DNA of 64,000 nt from Ichthyophis bannanicus (lineage: Eukaryota > Chordata > Amphibia > Gymnophiona > Ichthyophiidae), in assembly GCA_033557465.1 (NCBI GenBank), contig CM066037.1, positions 516,886,686-516,950,685 on the forward strand, in the 5' to 3' direction. Below the pieces are notes generated by a model that saw nothing but the letters and a program-made list of their open reading frames with translations, was not told the DNA's origin and ran no database searches. The translations under genes and the position numbers were made by a program. This document shows positions 1 through 11,100 of the stretch, one piece after another; within the stretch, counting starts at the first letter, position 1, and each line of letters starts with the position of its first letter.

Positions 1-478
1 TCAGTTTACCCCTTTGCAGCTTCATGTTTGAAAATGGTTTGTTTGTTCATTAATATTCTATCATATCTTCCCTGTCCCTCCTCTCCTCTAGCATATATAT
101 ACTTAGATTTTCAAGTCTCTTCTCATAAGTCTTCTGGTGCAGCCTCTAAATTATTTTGGTCACCTTCCTCTGAACCTTCCAATCTTCTTATATCCTTTGT
201 GAGATATGGTCTTCAAAACTGAATACAATATTCCAAGTGAGGCCTCACAGAGACTTGTACAGTGGCTTTAGTACCTCCTCCTTTCTGCTGCTAATTCCTC
301 TCTGTATACAATCCAGCATCCTTCAGGCGTTGGCCACCACCTTCTCACACTGTTTTGCCACCTTGAGATCCTCAGAAACAATCACTCTGAGGTCCTTCTC
401 CTGGTCCATGCATACCAGTCTCTCACCCCTTATCACATATAATTCAGAGAGGTTCTTGCAGGGCCTGTAAAGGATGTT
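1..478 (-). mobile_element. CR1 LINE fragment, ORF2 C-terminal part (antisense)
   Basis: The plus strand here is closely similar, in the same order, to about 49,670-50,130 in the better preserved CR1-E. Shared landmarks are a run encoding 'SLRRPHLEY'-type residues in reverse, and blocks about reactive cysteine-free polymerase C-terminus and the 'KCSVMHLG' region. It is therefore the end of a CR1 reverse-transcriptase ORF read on the minus strand. Many stops and indels break the frame, so it is a dead copy. It is cut by the window start on the left and ends near 478 in unrelated sequence. Confidence 0.75.
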
Positions 479-519
479 TTTAGGGACCAAGTTATACAAT
501 AACTGTCTTTAGGTCCAGA

Positions 520-1060
520 ATATTCCAGAAAAAAAGCCTCCCTTCCTGGGCATTACTATATGGATGGAATATCATCCTTGGCCCCACAGCAGAGGGCATA
601 ATAAAAGGAAAAAAAAGCAGCCTGCAACTGTAGGAGGCACTGGAGTTTACTCGATCACCACTCACATATAGAAAGCCACAGGAAGACTGCCAGAGTCTTC
701 TCTATAGGCACTGCCATAATTTAAATACTGGCCAGAATCAATGAGCTTTGGATCAGAAGACAGGCATCTTTTGGAGGAGGAGCAAATACATCTCCAACCT
801 TGGCTGAGGATCCAGAGGACCTGCTGGTCTGATGTGATATGGGTCCCCTCAAAGGGGAACAGAAAACTACACCCCAACCAGATGAACTTTAGGAAGGGAC
901 TGCTGGAACTCAATGAAGGAGGTGACTGATTCCTAGTGGAGCTGTGGTGACTACTAGCATCTGAGAGCTCTGAAAGGACTGCCCCTTCCTAGCCAGAGAC
1001 CTCAGGACAACCATTAGAGGATACCTCCAGGTTCCATCCATGGCATTAAAATGGGTATTC
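520..1060 (-). mobile_element. decayed DIRS-like fragment (pre-RT region)
   Basis: A minus-strand frame at 662-913 contains ITSDQQVLWILSQG (about 838 down to 795). This matches the block just upstream of the RT in the two good DIRS copies here (DIRS-B: ITSEQWTLSIIREG; DIRS-A: ITADAWVLQVVREG). The stretch near 560-600 also resembles 9,845-9,890 in the RT region of DIRS-C. No inverted repeats or recombinase were found, so this is an isolated remnant. The borders are rough. Confidence 0.5.
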
Positions 1061-1382
1061 CTGGCAACTCCAGGCCTATCTCCCAGGAGTCTGTTGCCCC
1101 CCCCCCCCCCCCAAGAACTTCTGTTTCACCAAGCTCACCCCAAAGATCAAGAAGCCCTTAAGAGAGGTGTATGTTCAGCCACAGTTTAGAGGCAGAATCC
1201 ATCAACCAAATACAGAAGCAGAGCCATCAACAGGCTGCTACTACTACCATATAAGTTACCCCAGAAGCTTTGCGCATAGTAAAAAGCAAGTAGAGTTCTG
1301 ATATTGTCCTTGTTTCAAGGAGAAAGCAGTAAAGAATAGGATCAGAAGTCATCCCTAAAAGGGCAACTCTTTGCAGAACCAA
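1061..1382. other. unassigned stretch, with C17 tract
   Basis: No coding match seen. It contains a run of 17 C at about 1,097-1,113. It may continue the DIRS remnant to its left, but I could not show that. Confidence 0.3.
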
Positions 1383-1600
1383 TGGCGAGTAGCTGCCTAA
1401 TAGAACGGTGGGCTAGAGACAGGGAAACTAGAGTTCAAAATCCAATGTTGTGACTCGTCTAACATCACAAGAGAATTAACCCTCCATTGCCTCAGGCACA
1501 CTCAGATTGTAAGCCCTCTGGTGACAAGAAAATACAGTACTGTACCTGAATTTAATTTGCCTTGAGCTTATGAGAAAAGATATGAGCTAAATTCAATTCC
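1383..1600 (+). mobile_element. tRNA-headed SINE with MIR-like core
   Basis: The head carries a degenerate pol III box A (about 1,388-1,400, gtagctgcctaatag) and a box B (1,432-1,442, gagttcaaaatcc). It is followed by a decayed core ending in ttaaccctccattgcctcag, the segment that follows 'cttgggcaagtcac' in MIR/CORE-type SINEs. The tail (gtaatttgccttgagct.. tgagctaaattc) differs from the tails of the two SINEs near 40.4 and 41.6 kb, so this is a separate subfamily sharing the core. Boundaries are approximate. Confidence 0.65.
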
Positions 1601-2229
1601 CTTTTCCAATTTGTTCCCCCCTACCGAATTCAAAATAAAAGGTTTGGCAATTTTTTTAGACATAGACCTGACAGCTTTTGCTCTGCCCAAACTATGCTGA
1701 AGACCAACCTGTACCCCCCACATGCTAGAGGATTAGTACAAGAGCAAACAACCAAAAAAAAGGGAGCAGCTGCTCAGCATTATTTTCTCTCATTGACAAT
1801 ATGGTGTAATAAGCGCAAGATAAATCTGTTCTACCTAGTTATAAAGCCCAAGTCTGTCAGTATGATATAGAACAGATAAGGTTTATTTCTCGCTCTGCTG
1901 ACCTTACAAATCAGAATGTACTGGACAGCAGTATTAGAAAATTACTACAAGTTCTTGTTTCCCTTACTGTGTTTTTATCAAATCAGTACTCCATGGCCAT
2001 AATGCTTTCTCTTGAATGGTTTTAAGCAGCCCCAGCATCTCTCTATCCAACAATTTCTTCTGAATAAAAGGCAAACTTTACTACAAACTGAATCAAGTAT
2101 ACATATTTCCTAGATCGGCATTTGTCTCATTTGTTAACAACATTTCTCATGCTGGTCCTGGAATATCCTCTAGCCAATCTGATCTTCAGGTTATCCCCAA
2201 TGCATGACTTGAAGGAATAATCAAAACAG
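1601..2229. other. unassigned AT-rich stretch
   Basis: No frame, repeat family or structured RNA recognised. Short A-runs occur near 1,755 and 2,240. Confidence 0.3.
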
Positions 2230-3438
2230 CTACTTCTACAAAAAAAAAACCTGCACTTCTAAGCATTTACCTCCTGGGAAATTCTCTAAATCTTGGGGAA
2301 AAGGAAATTCTTTGGGTTAAAGCTGATGAACATTGAATTTTAAAATATATATATATTCTAAGTCAAGTCAGTTAGGGCATACTAAAACAAGCCTGCTTTC
2401 GTTCAGTTTTTCTTTCCCTCCCATCCACCCCAGTTCCCACCCATCCCACCCATCCCAAGCAAAATCCTTGATTTATAGCCTCGTAGGGGAATGGCGTGAT
2501 CTCACTTACTTTTAGGTTTAACCGATTATCTTAATAAGCAAGTTATTAGGCCTTAGGAATAGATTAAGTCCTTGCAGTTCATCTTGAGGTAAAAACTAAA
2601 AGTTCATTATACATTAGGTATAATTCTATTGGTTCAAGTATCCCTATTCCCCTAGCAACTTTAAACAACTGAACAACTTTAAATAGATTAAAAAAATCTC
2701 TTTAAATCTTATGATAGAGACAGCAGGCCAGCAGAAAGATGGGGACTGTCCAAGTCTTTTACACTGAGTGTTACATGTATGATTTTCTCTCAGTTGGTGA
2801 GAGGTCTTATGTGTGCACTAGGTGCAAAGACCTCTTTGCTCTCAGGGAACAAGTCCAATCTCTGGATGCTAGAATAGCAGATTTGGAGCAGATGAAAAAC
2901 AGACAGAAGAGGTATTATAGACGAGACCTACAGGGATGTAGCAGAGAAGACCCACCTCCAGTCTGTCAGGCTTTCTGCTGCCATGGAGGCGAGAGGTTAC
3001 ATGGAAGGAGAGCATCACCTTGGTGTGGCAGCAAGTGATCCTACAGCTAGAATCTGTACTACAAGTGATATAATACCCCCTCACATCTTGTGCCATGGGC
3101 TCATGAGGGAAGGGTTAGGATGGCTATTATATTTGGCAATTCGATCATTAGGCAGGCAGATTGCACCAGGCAGGCATGTTAGCAGGCAATCCTCACGGAC
3201 CACGTAGATAAGGTTTTACATAGTGCTGGGGAGGAGCCTGCTGTCTTGGTACATGTCAGTATCAATGACATGGGAAAGTGTCAGAGGGAAGGGAGGTCCT
3301 GCAAACTAAATTTAGACCTTTAGTTAGTTGAAATCCAGAACCAAGAGGCAGGCAGAGTTCTGAAGGATGCATCTGTGAATGATACTTGTAAAAAAACAGG
3401 AAAGCTAGGGCATCCCAATAGAGATGTCCCAATAAAAG
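2230..3438 (+). mobile_element. CR1-C part 1: CR1 5' region and ORF1 remnant
   Basis: The leader at 2,265-2,330 is colinear with 53,268-53,330 in CR1-F (both carry aaatcttggggaaaa.gaaattctt and then taaagctgat). ORF1 follows from about 2,739. It has a Cys pair in YVCTRCKDLF, a short coiled coil (REQVQSLDARIADLEQM), and at 3,110-3,290 remnants of SGNH esterase blocks: IIFGNSIIRQ for the GDS block and LVHVSINDM for the GTND block. The frame is interrupted several times. CR1-C continues at 6,480 and again at 12,365, after an RTE and a DIRS insertion. Confidence 0.7.
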
Positions 3439-3439
3439 T

Positions 3440-6400
3440 AACCTGTTGTTGTAGTAGTTAAGTGCCATCGAGTCAGTGTTGACTCACGGCGACCTTCTGG
3501 ATATTTGTCAGACTGGCACCTGTAGCTGCTGTTATTGTATTGATCCATCTCATTGCTGGCCTTCCTCTTTTGTGTTGACCTACCTTGCCAAGCATGTCTC
3601 TCTAATGATCGCATGATGGGTGCAAAGCATGAAAGTCAAAGTATTGTCATCTGAGCTTCTAAAGAAAGCTTAGGTTTGATCTTCCTCTAGAACTGACTGG
3701 TTTGTTCTTCAGGCAGTCCATGGTATACACAGTATTCGCCGCAAAGCACCATAATTCAAAAGGCATCAATTTTCTTCATATCTTTTTCACTGTCCAACTT
3801 TCGCATCCATATGATGTTATTGAAAATGCCATGGCTTGAACAAGTAGAATCTTTGTAGGAAGAGACATCTCTGCTCTTGAGAATCTTATCTAGGTCTTTC
3901 ATAGCTATTCTGCCAAGAGCAATGCGTCATCTGATTTCTTGACTGCTTGTTGCTTCTTTATTGATAGTTGATCCAAGTAGGTTAAAGTTGTTCACGATTT
4001 CAATTTCTTCTCCATCAACGATGAACTTATTGATTTTGCCAGTTGTCAGGATCTTTGTCTTCTTTATATTGAAGTGTGGGCCCATTTTAAGACTATGTTC
4101 CTTGATCTCGAGAAGCAAATGTTTCAGATCATCTTCACTTTCAGCCAGTAATGTGGTATCAGCATAGTGAAGGTTGTTGATGAGTCTTCCACCAATCTTC
4201 ACACCTCTGTTGTCTTCATACAATCCTGCTTCTCATTTGTTCTGCATATATATTAAACAGGTAGGGGGAAAGCATGCAGCCTTGTCGTACACCCCTGTTG
4301 ATCTTAAACCATTCTGTTTCTCCTTGTTCCGTTCAAAATGTTGCTGTTTGATCAATGTAAAGGTTGTGCAAGAGAACGATCAGGTGTTCTGGTATGTTCT
4401 TAACGTGGCCCAGAGTTTCTCATGGTTTCATAGTCAGTCAAAAACCTTGCTGTAGCCAATAAAGCACATATAGATATCCTTTTAGTATTCTTTAGTCTTT
4501 TCAAGGATCCATCTCACATCCACAATGTCGTCTCTGGTTCCTCGCCCTTTCCTGAACCCTGCTTGCACTTCAGGTAGGTCTCGTTCCAGGTATGGTTGCA
4601 GTCTCTGTTGAATAACTTTCAGTAGAACCTTGCTAGCATGTGGGATTAGAGTGATTGTGTGATAATTTCCAGAGTCAGTTGGATCACCTTTCTTTAGTAT
4701 TGGTATAAACACAGATTTTTACCAATCAGTTGGCCATGATGCTGTCTTCAAAATTTCCTGGCAAGTATGGTAACAGCTGCATCAGATGGCTGTTATACCT
4801 CTATGGGAACGCCATTAATGCCTGGTGCTTTGTTCTTTGATAAGGCTATCAATGCTGCTTAGACTTCTTTCATTACCAATGGTTCCGGATCATAAGGTAC
4901 AGATTGAAGCGGCTGTTGGTTCACTTGATCTTTATATAAAAACCCTGTATATTCTTTCCAGCTTTTCTTAATCTGCTCAGCATCATTTAACAGAACCTTG
5001 AGCATCTTGTAACATTCCAATTCAGGGCTGGAATTTTTTCTTTAACTCTTGTAGCTTTAGGAAAGCCGATCTTGTTCTTCCTCTAATAGTTTCTGCTTCT
5101 ATTTCCTTGCATGTGTCATTGTAGTACTTCTCCTTGTCTTGTCATGCTGCATGTTGGAAATCTGTTCTGCGATTGCCTCTTTCTCCTCTGACTTTAGCTT
5201 CTCTGCGTGTCTGGGCAATTTTCAGAGTTTCTTCGGTCATCCATTTTGGCTATTTTTGCTTTTTCACCTTTACAGACTTCTTGCTTTCTTCCAACCCAAC
5301 CTTCTTGATGTCATCCCATAACTCTTCTGGAGCTCTGCCATTTGTATCTAAAGCAGCAAATTGATTTTGCTGGCAGTCTTTAAATTCTAGTGGTATATTC
5401 TCAATGTCATACTTTGCTACATTCATGAGGGACTTGCTCTTTCTCAACTTTAGCTCAAGTCTGCATATTAGTAGTCGGTGATCCGTATCACAGTCAGCTC
5501 CAGGTTGCCTTTGTTGATGTTATAGAGCTTTTCCATCATTACTTTCCACAGATGTAGTCAATTTGATTTTTGTACAATCCATTGGGTGAAGTCCATGTGT
5601 ACAGTCGCTGCTTGTGTTCCTAGAAGATAGATATTTGCCAAGTCCATATTTTCCATCCACTTTGCCGCCTTCTTTGTTGCCAACTTTTGCGTTCCAGTCA
5701 CCCATGGAATGTGTACAACTTGATCTGTTGGGTGTCAGCGAACATTTGCATGTTCTGCCTATTTCAGCTTGTATTTGTTCATATAACCCATCAACTTTAT
5801 TCTCTTTTGCAGCTATTGTTGGGGCATATACTTGTTATAGTTGCATTGATGGGCATTCCTCATAGACTAATAGAAATTAAGCGTTCACCCACTGCATTGT
5901 ATTTCATTACAGTTCTTGCAAGTTTCTTAATTATAAATGCAACACCATTTCTTCTTTGTCTTTCTTTTCCAGCATAGTAGACCATGTGATCACCTTATGA
6001 AAAGTGCCCGATGCCAGTCCATTTCAGTTCACTGACACCCAACAGATCAAGTTGTATACATTCCATTTCATTCTTGACCACCTCCAGCTTCCCTTGCTTC
6101 ATACGTCGTACGTTCCATGTCCCAATATGTAAGACATCTCTGCAGCTTCTGACTATCATTTTATGCGCAGCTACATCAGCAGTCAGACGTCCTGAGGGCT
6201 TTGATCCAACCACATCGTAAATGCTGGCTTTACTCTGAAAAGTCTTCAGCTCCTCCCCAGTAGCCAGTTGAGTGCCTTCCGATTTAGGGTTCTCATCTTT
6301 CAACACCATAGTACAGTTTGTTTTGTTATGACTATCCATTGGGTTTTCGTGGCAAGATAAGGAAGTAGATTGCCAGGCCCTTCTTCCGCGTAGTTTAAGT

Positions 6401-6478
6401 TTAGTGTTGTTGCTGTTATCACAGAAATGTGATCCTCCTCCGCTGCCAACACTGTCCCATTTTGCTGTCATCTATTAG
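3440..6478 (-). mobile_element. RTE-clade (BovB-like) LINE, antisense, decayed
   Basis: The 3' end lies on the left. In reverse it reads gactcgatggcacttaacta then CAACAAC units, the usual end of vertebrate RTE/BovB elements. Moving right, the minus strand shows RT and then endonuclease segments in the expected order. The element is inserted antisense in CR1-C, whose ORF1 part ends about 3,438 and whose endonuclease part starts about 6,480. No clear target duplication was found. Stops and frameshifts are frequent, and a 37-nt stretch at 5,706-5,742 is an inverted copy of 6,029-6,065. Confidence 0.85.
3927..6471 (-). pseudogene. RTE ORF2 remnant (AP endonuclease plus reverse transcriptase)
   Basis: This broken ORF would encode an APE-type endonuclease and a reverse transcriptase. 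Visible landmarks from 5' (right) to 3' (left): endonuclease start LHIGTWNVRRMKQGKLEVV (about 6,100), VSELKWTGIGHFS (about 6,010), MGDWNAKVGNKEG (5,705-5,660), RT thumb-side block FIPILKKGDPTDSGNY and GFRKGRGTRDDI (4,712-4,500), and the polymerase box LHYADTTLLAES (about 4,165), where the expected YADD/FADD has become YADT. The D-to-T change at the catalytic box, with the stops, indicates a dead polymerase. The order and wording match BovB/RTE proteins. Confidence 0.85.
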
Positions 6479-6479
6479 C

Positions 6480-6885
6480 CAAACTGTTAACATGAACAAA
6501 AAGAAAAAATCACCAAACATGCTTTTAAATGCCTGTATGCAAAGTCTAGAAGTCTAAAAAAATAAGATGAGATAGAATATAGCGCACTGAAGTGTAATTG
6601 GCATCTGCGAGACCTAGAGGAAGGAGGATAGCCAATGCGACACCGATATCAGGCTACGAACTATATCGCAGTGATCGGGTAGATACATAGGTGGAAGGGT
6701 TGTGTTCTATGTTAAAGAGGGCATAGAGTCAAACAGGATAAAAGTTTTGCAGGAAATAAAACACATCGTAGAATCTTTATGGATAGAAATTCCATGTAAA
6801 AAGGGGAAGGGAATGGCATTGGGGGTATACATCCGCCTGCCTGTCCAGAACGCCCAGTATGAGGCAACAGAAGTAACATATCCTT
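6480..6885 (+). mobile_element. CR1-C part 2: ORF2 endonuclease remnant
   Basis: The sequence is colinear with 54,290-54,670 in CR1-F. Shared features are atgc..gtctagaagt..taa, ggaagg.ggatagcca, and a frame reading RVVFYVKEGIESNRIKVLQEI followed by IEIPCKKGKG. This is the middle of a CR1 AP endonuclease. The strand, family and order show that it continues 2,230-3,438 across the RTE insertion. It stops near 6,885, where DIRS-C begins, and resumes at 12,365 with the endonuclease GDFNYP block. Confidence 0.75.
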
Positions 6886-7133
6886 GAACTGTGCTCACTA
6901 AACTAAAAACTTATAAACTATGTACAGAATGAGAGCGAGCTGTGCTAAGAGAGTCATACCTGCCAAGACGCCCACCCTTGATAGCGAAGATCTCAAGCCA
7001 TATACTGATGTAGTTCTTCGGATAATCTTCCCCTCCTAACAGCTGGACTAGCCCCTATCATCCAACCTAAAACAGACAAAAAAATTCAGTTCTCCACCCA
7101 GGGAGGGTCCTGGACTAGAGGGACTCAAGACAA

Positions 7134-8250
7134 TTAGCAGGTAAGGTCTAATTTTGCCTTCCTTATCGTCTCTCCAGTGCAATACATGTGGGATGTTCCA
7201 GAGAAGTAACTAATCATGGGAGGGACTAGCAAGTCCTGCTTGGAGCACTGATACCTCAAAATACATGTCCACAGAGGCCTGCACATCCAAAACAGTAGTG
7301 CCAGGGAAAAGTGTGCAATGAATGACCACATCGCCACTCTGCAAATGTCCATTGGTGGAACCAGACTATGCTCCACCCAAGTTGTCATTTGTGCTCTCGT
7401 TGAATGAGCTCTAAGACCACCAGGCACCACCTTGCCTCTTATGCCATAGGCCGAGACTATAGCTTGCTTTGTCCAACAGGTGACAAACTTTGGAGGCCAC
7501 CTTCCCTTTCCAAGGGCCTCCAAACAAAATGAAGCAGCGATCAGACTTTGCGAAAAACATCCGTCTGCCTAAGATAGCGACGTAGCACCCTACACAAATC
7601 TAGCATATGAAGCTGACAATCCTCCTCTGATTCAACCAAGTAAGAAAAGACCAGGAGAGAAACCAATTGATTCTGATGAAAAAACGGGAAAGCACTTTAG
7701 ACAGAAAGGATGGCACCAGCCTCGAGACCTCCTTTTCCTTGGAAATAATTAGAAAGGGTTTCCTGCAAGACAGGACCTGCAGTTCTGAAATTTGAGTGGA
7801 ACATATCGCCACCACGAAGATGGTTTTCAAATAAGATCCTTCAATGACGCCCTGGCCAGCAGCTCAAAGGGCGCTTTCATTAGAGCGAACAACATTAGGA
7901 CCACCAGTCATAAGGGTGGTCGGACTTGCTTCAATGCTCTGAAGCAACAGACCACATCTAGGTGCCGCATCAAGGAACAACCCTGCACTTGCCCCTGTAA
8001 CAGAAGGCAGCCGCTATCTGAACCTTTAAGGAGTTGAACGTCAACGTCTTCTCCAATCCATTTTTCAGGAAAAATAATATATCTGTTAGAGTGGCTGAAA
8101 AAGAGTGAATATCCTGGAACCACCACCCATCTTCACACACTCGCCAAACTCTTATGTAAGCCAAGGTAGTAGAGCGCTTCCTAGCCTGCAACAGCATGGA
8201 AATTACAGACATGGAATAGTCTCTATGCTGCAGCCTCACCTGCTCAAGAG
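7134..8250 (-). pseudogene. DIRS-C tyrosine recombinase remnant
   Basis: The N-terminal core-binding segment (8,190-7,980) reads ISMLLQARKRSTTLAYIRVW then ILFFLKNGLEKTLTFNSLKVQ, matching the STRKCYALKW / NSVKVHLSAL segments of DIRS-A. The catalytic part includes FVVAICSTQISELQVLSC (about 7,820), where DIRS-A and B have TSARR(V/I)SELQAL; the first catalytic Arg is lost. The RAHSTRAQMTTW block (about 7,400) keeps the H-x-x-R pair. Frameshifts separate the pieces. It would have circularised or integrated the element by site-specific recombination; this copy is dead. Confidence 0.8.
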
Positions 8251-8389
8251 CCAAGCCGTAAGCAAGAATTGATCTACCTGAGGCATTAGTATTGGACCCT
8301 GCAAGTGCAGATTGATCCTGTTTGGAAGATGCCAAGGCATGGCAATCAGAAGGCACATCAGGTCCACAAGCCACGGCCTGTGCAGCCAA

Positions 8390-9084
8390 TCCAGAGCAGT
8401 GAGAGTCACTAGGCCACTGTGTGCTTCTATATGTTGTAGAAGCTAACCAAAGAAGGCCCACAATAGAAACATACAGAAGAACATCTGATGGCCACTTCTG
8501 CACAAGTGCATTGAGTCCTTTGGACATGTGCTCGCTGCGTCTGCTGAAGAATCTGGTCATCTTGGCACTGGACAGAGGCCATCGGATCCATAATTCATTC
8601 ATTGCAGTGAAGAATGATGTTGCGGAAAAACGCCACATTGGATCCAGCAGAATGGGAACTGGAACTGTAGACTAAGAAAATCCAACTAAATGTTTTCCTT
8701 GACAGCCACATGGGCTGTGCAGAGGGTGGTTAAACTGTCTTCTGCCCAGAGCAATAAGGGCTGAACCTCCTCCGCTAGCATTACACTACCTGTGCTGCCC
8801 TGCTGGTTGACATAAGCCACTGTGGTTGCGTTGTCAGAGCACACTCTCACCGACTTCCAAACTCTCAGAGGGTGGAAGAACTGGAAAGCCAAAAAGACTG
8901 CCCTCATCTCCAGCCGATTTATGGACAAAGTACTCTCCTTCAGGGACCACCACCCCTGCGTGACTTGCGACTGGCAAAGCGCTCCCCATCCTGTGAAGCT
9001 GGCATCTGTCATCAGTATCCAGGCTGGAGGCTTCAATGGTACTCTTGCTGTCAGATAGCTTGGCTGCAGCCACCAGGCCAGCAA
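8390..9084 (-). pseudogene. DIRS-C RNase H and following domain remnant
   Basis: The minus frame at 8,686-9,084 shows an RNase H fold signature: LMTDASFTGWGALCQ (first Asp), RLEMRAVFLAF (Glu) and RVCSDNATTVAYVNQQGSTG (second Asp). All three acidic positions are kept. Further left, the frame at 8,638-8,470 gives IRWPLSS.. RFFSRR.. LNALVQKWPSDVLLYV, the eroded counterpart of the DIRS-A stretch that reads FCSRQPHPLRVAADAF and onward. Breaks lie between the pieces. Confidence 0.75.
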
Positions 9085-9258
9085 TGCCCTCGTGTCCTCC
9101 AGACAGTTCCTGCGACAGCAGGTGACACTGAGACCACCAGCAAGAAAGTAGTGCCTGCTGCAATGGTCTGATGTGAGTTCTTGCCCAAGGCACCAGATCC
9201 AAGGCCACTGCCATAGATCCCAGTAGCTAGAAATAATACCATGTTGTTGGCACCTTCA

Positions 9259-9990
9259 TTACCAAAAAGCAGTGCACCTAATTCTGCAGTTTCTGCACCT
9301 TTTCCCCATCGGGAGGGATACAATCCCTGCCTCTGTATCAAATCGTGCTCCCAAATAGATCAACTGAGGTACAGGCTGGAGTTGACTCTTGGAAAGATTG
9401 ACCACCCAACCCAGACTCTGTAGAAAATCCCCCACCTTGCAAGTGGCATTTACTCCCTCGACCTCCAACTTTATGCATATTAGCCAATTGTCCAGGTATA
9501 GATGAACCAGGATACCTTCCTTTCTTAGAGCTGCTGCCGCCACCACTACCACCATGATTTTGGTGAAGGTGCATGGAGCAGTGGCCAGGCCAAAAAGGCA
9601 ATGCTCAGAACTGAAAATGACCCACAGGCATGGCAAAGTGCAGGAAATGCTGATGTTCCCGATAAATTGGAATATGCAAGTACACCTCGATGGGATCAAG
9701 GGCTGATAAACTCTCGCCCTGTTACACTGCCAGAACAGAGCACAGTGTTTTCATTTGAAAGTGCGATACCTGCAAGGAGTAATTCACATGCTCGAGATCC
9801 AGGATGAGCCAAAAGGAACCTTTGTTTTTGAGGACCACAAAATAAATGGAGTATCATCCTAAGCCACAGTGGTCTCACAGCACTGGAACCACCACTTCCG
9901 ATCACAGCAAGCATTGAACGGTGTCCCGCTCTGCTGCAGCTTTTGCTGAAGCCTGGTAGGGGCAAATGAACGAATGCCTCTGAAAGGGAT
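9259..9990 (-). pseudogene. DIRS-C reverse transcriptase remnant
   Basis: The minus frame at 9,259-9,699 contains LFGLATAPCTFTKIMVVVV, corresponding to the PFGL-SAPRVFTK block of DIRS RTs, then LVHLYLDNWLICIK, corresponding to FPYLDDWLI. The YLDD box is changed to YLDN. After that comes LGWVVNLSKSQLQPVPQLIYLGARFD, the usual continuation. A further piece around 9,860-9,780 reads PFILWSSKTKVPFGSSWIS, the fingers region. Stops and frameshifts are present. Confidence 0.8.
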
Positions 9991-10359
9991 TGAGCAAACT
10001 CCAGCATGTACTCCTCCCAGATTATCTCCAACACCCACTGGTCAGTAGGGATACTGACCCACGTGGCATAGAAGTGTTTTAACTGACCTCCTATTGGAAC
10101 TAATTCTGCCTGGGTCTCCCTGGCTTCATTGAGACTTTTTTGCAGGAACCCCGAGGGGCTGAGTAAAAGCCAGTATTGGATCCCCTATAGCCTCAAAAGG
10201 ACTGATCACGTGTGCCATAGTGATGTCACTGAAATGGGGTGAAACTAGTTGACCTAAACCTCTGAAAATCCCAAGGTTGACCTCTGAGGGTTAATCTGTT
10301 TGGGACCTTTAGGTAACCTAGCAACCTTCGAATCCCAAGTCTTTGACCAGCTTGTCCAG

Positions 10360-11100
10360 GGCCTCCCCAAACAGTAACATACCCTTGGAAGGGAAGTTTA
10401 CTGAGGCTCGTCTTTTAAGAAACTGATCAGCAGATGTTTCTTTACCACAGAAAGTGTCAGAGAGCCATAATAGAAGCCATGGTCTTTGATGAGATCCAGA
10501 CCAAATCGTAAAAGGTGTCTGCCAGATGCACTGAGACAGATTCTAGCTTCGCCCCTTCTGGTGCCCCCTTGTCTCTAGGACAGCTACTGCTAGGCCTTGA
10601 AGCCAACGAAAGGAAGCTCTTGTAACATACGTTCCTCGTATGAAAACCTAAAGTCAAAGCACTGGTATGAAATGCCTGTTTCAGAAGTGACTCCAGTTTG
10701 CAATCCTGGAGATCCTTGAAAGCTGTGTCCCTTTCTACTGTAACAGTGGTCTTTTTTTGTCTCTGCTGAGACCAAGGCATCCACCTTTGGAATCTTGAGG
10801 AAGTCCCTCTCCTTCTGTGTATAGGATATAAGCAGCTCATCACTGTCCCCTTTCAGCCACGCTTCTGGAACTTCCCATTCCAATCATCTTTTTAATAACT
10901 GTGTACGGCAGAACAAGTCTAGGAACCTTTAAACCCCTGTAACAAGGGATCCAAGGATTCTCCCCCTGCACATGGGGTGGAACAATATTTAAAATAGCCA
11001 GGTAACGATTAATCCAAGCAGTAAGCTCCTCTCTGCAAAAAAATCTAAACACGTTGGGGTCTTCCCCAGAGCAGAGCAATCTCCCCCTCTAAGTCTGGTA
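10360..11100 (-). pseudogene. DIRS-C Gag remnant
   Basis: Two overlapping minus frames (10,457-10,843 and 10,590-10,883) share IPKVDALVSAETKKDH, FKDLQDCKLESLLKQAFHTS and FHTRNVCYKSFLSLA. This is a helical Gag-type segment upstream of the RT in DIRS elements of this subfamily, inferred from position and from the parallel Gag segment of DIRS-B. A frameshift joins the two frames. The neighbouring 10,840-11,079 frame (EELTAWINRYLAILNIVPPH) probably belongs to the same protein. It is not alignable by eye to Gag of A or B, so assignment rests on order. Confidence 0.6.

Noticed and set aside
3405..3614. A small gene at the left edge of the RTE
   Set aside because: It lies over the RTE 3' UTR and terminal repeat; no protein similarity.
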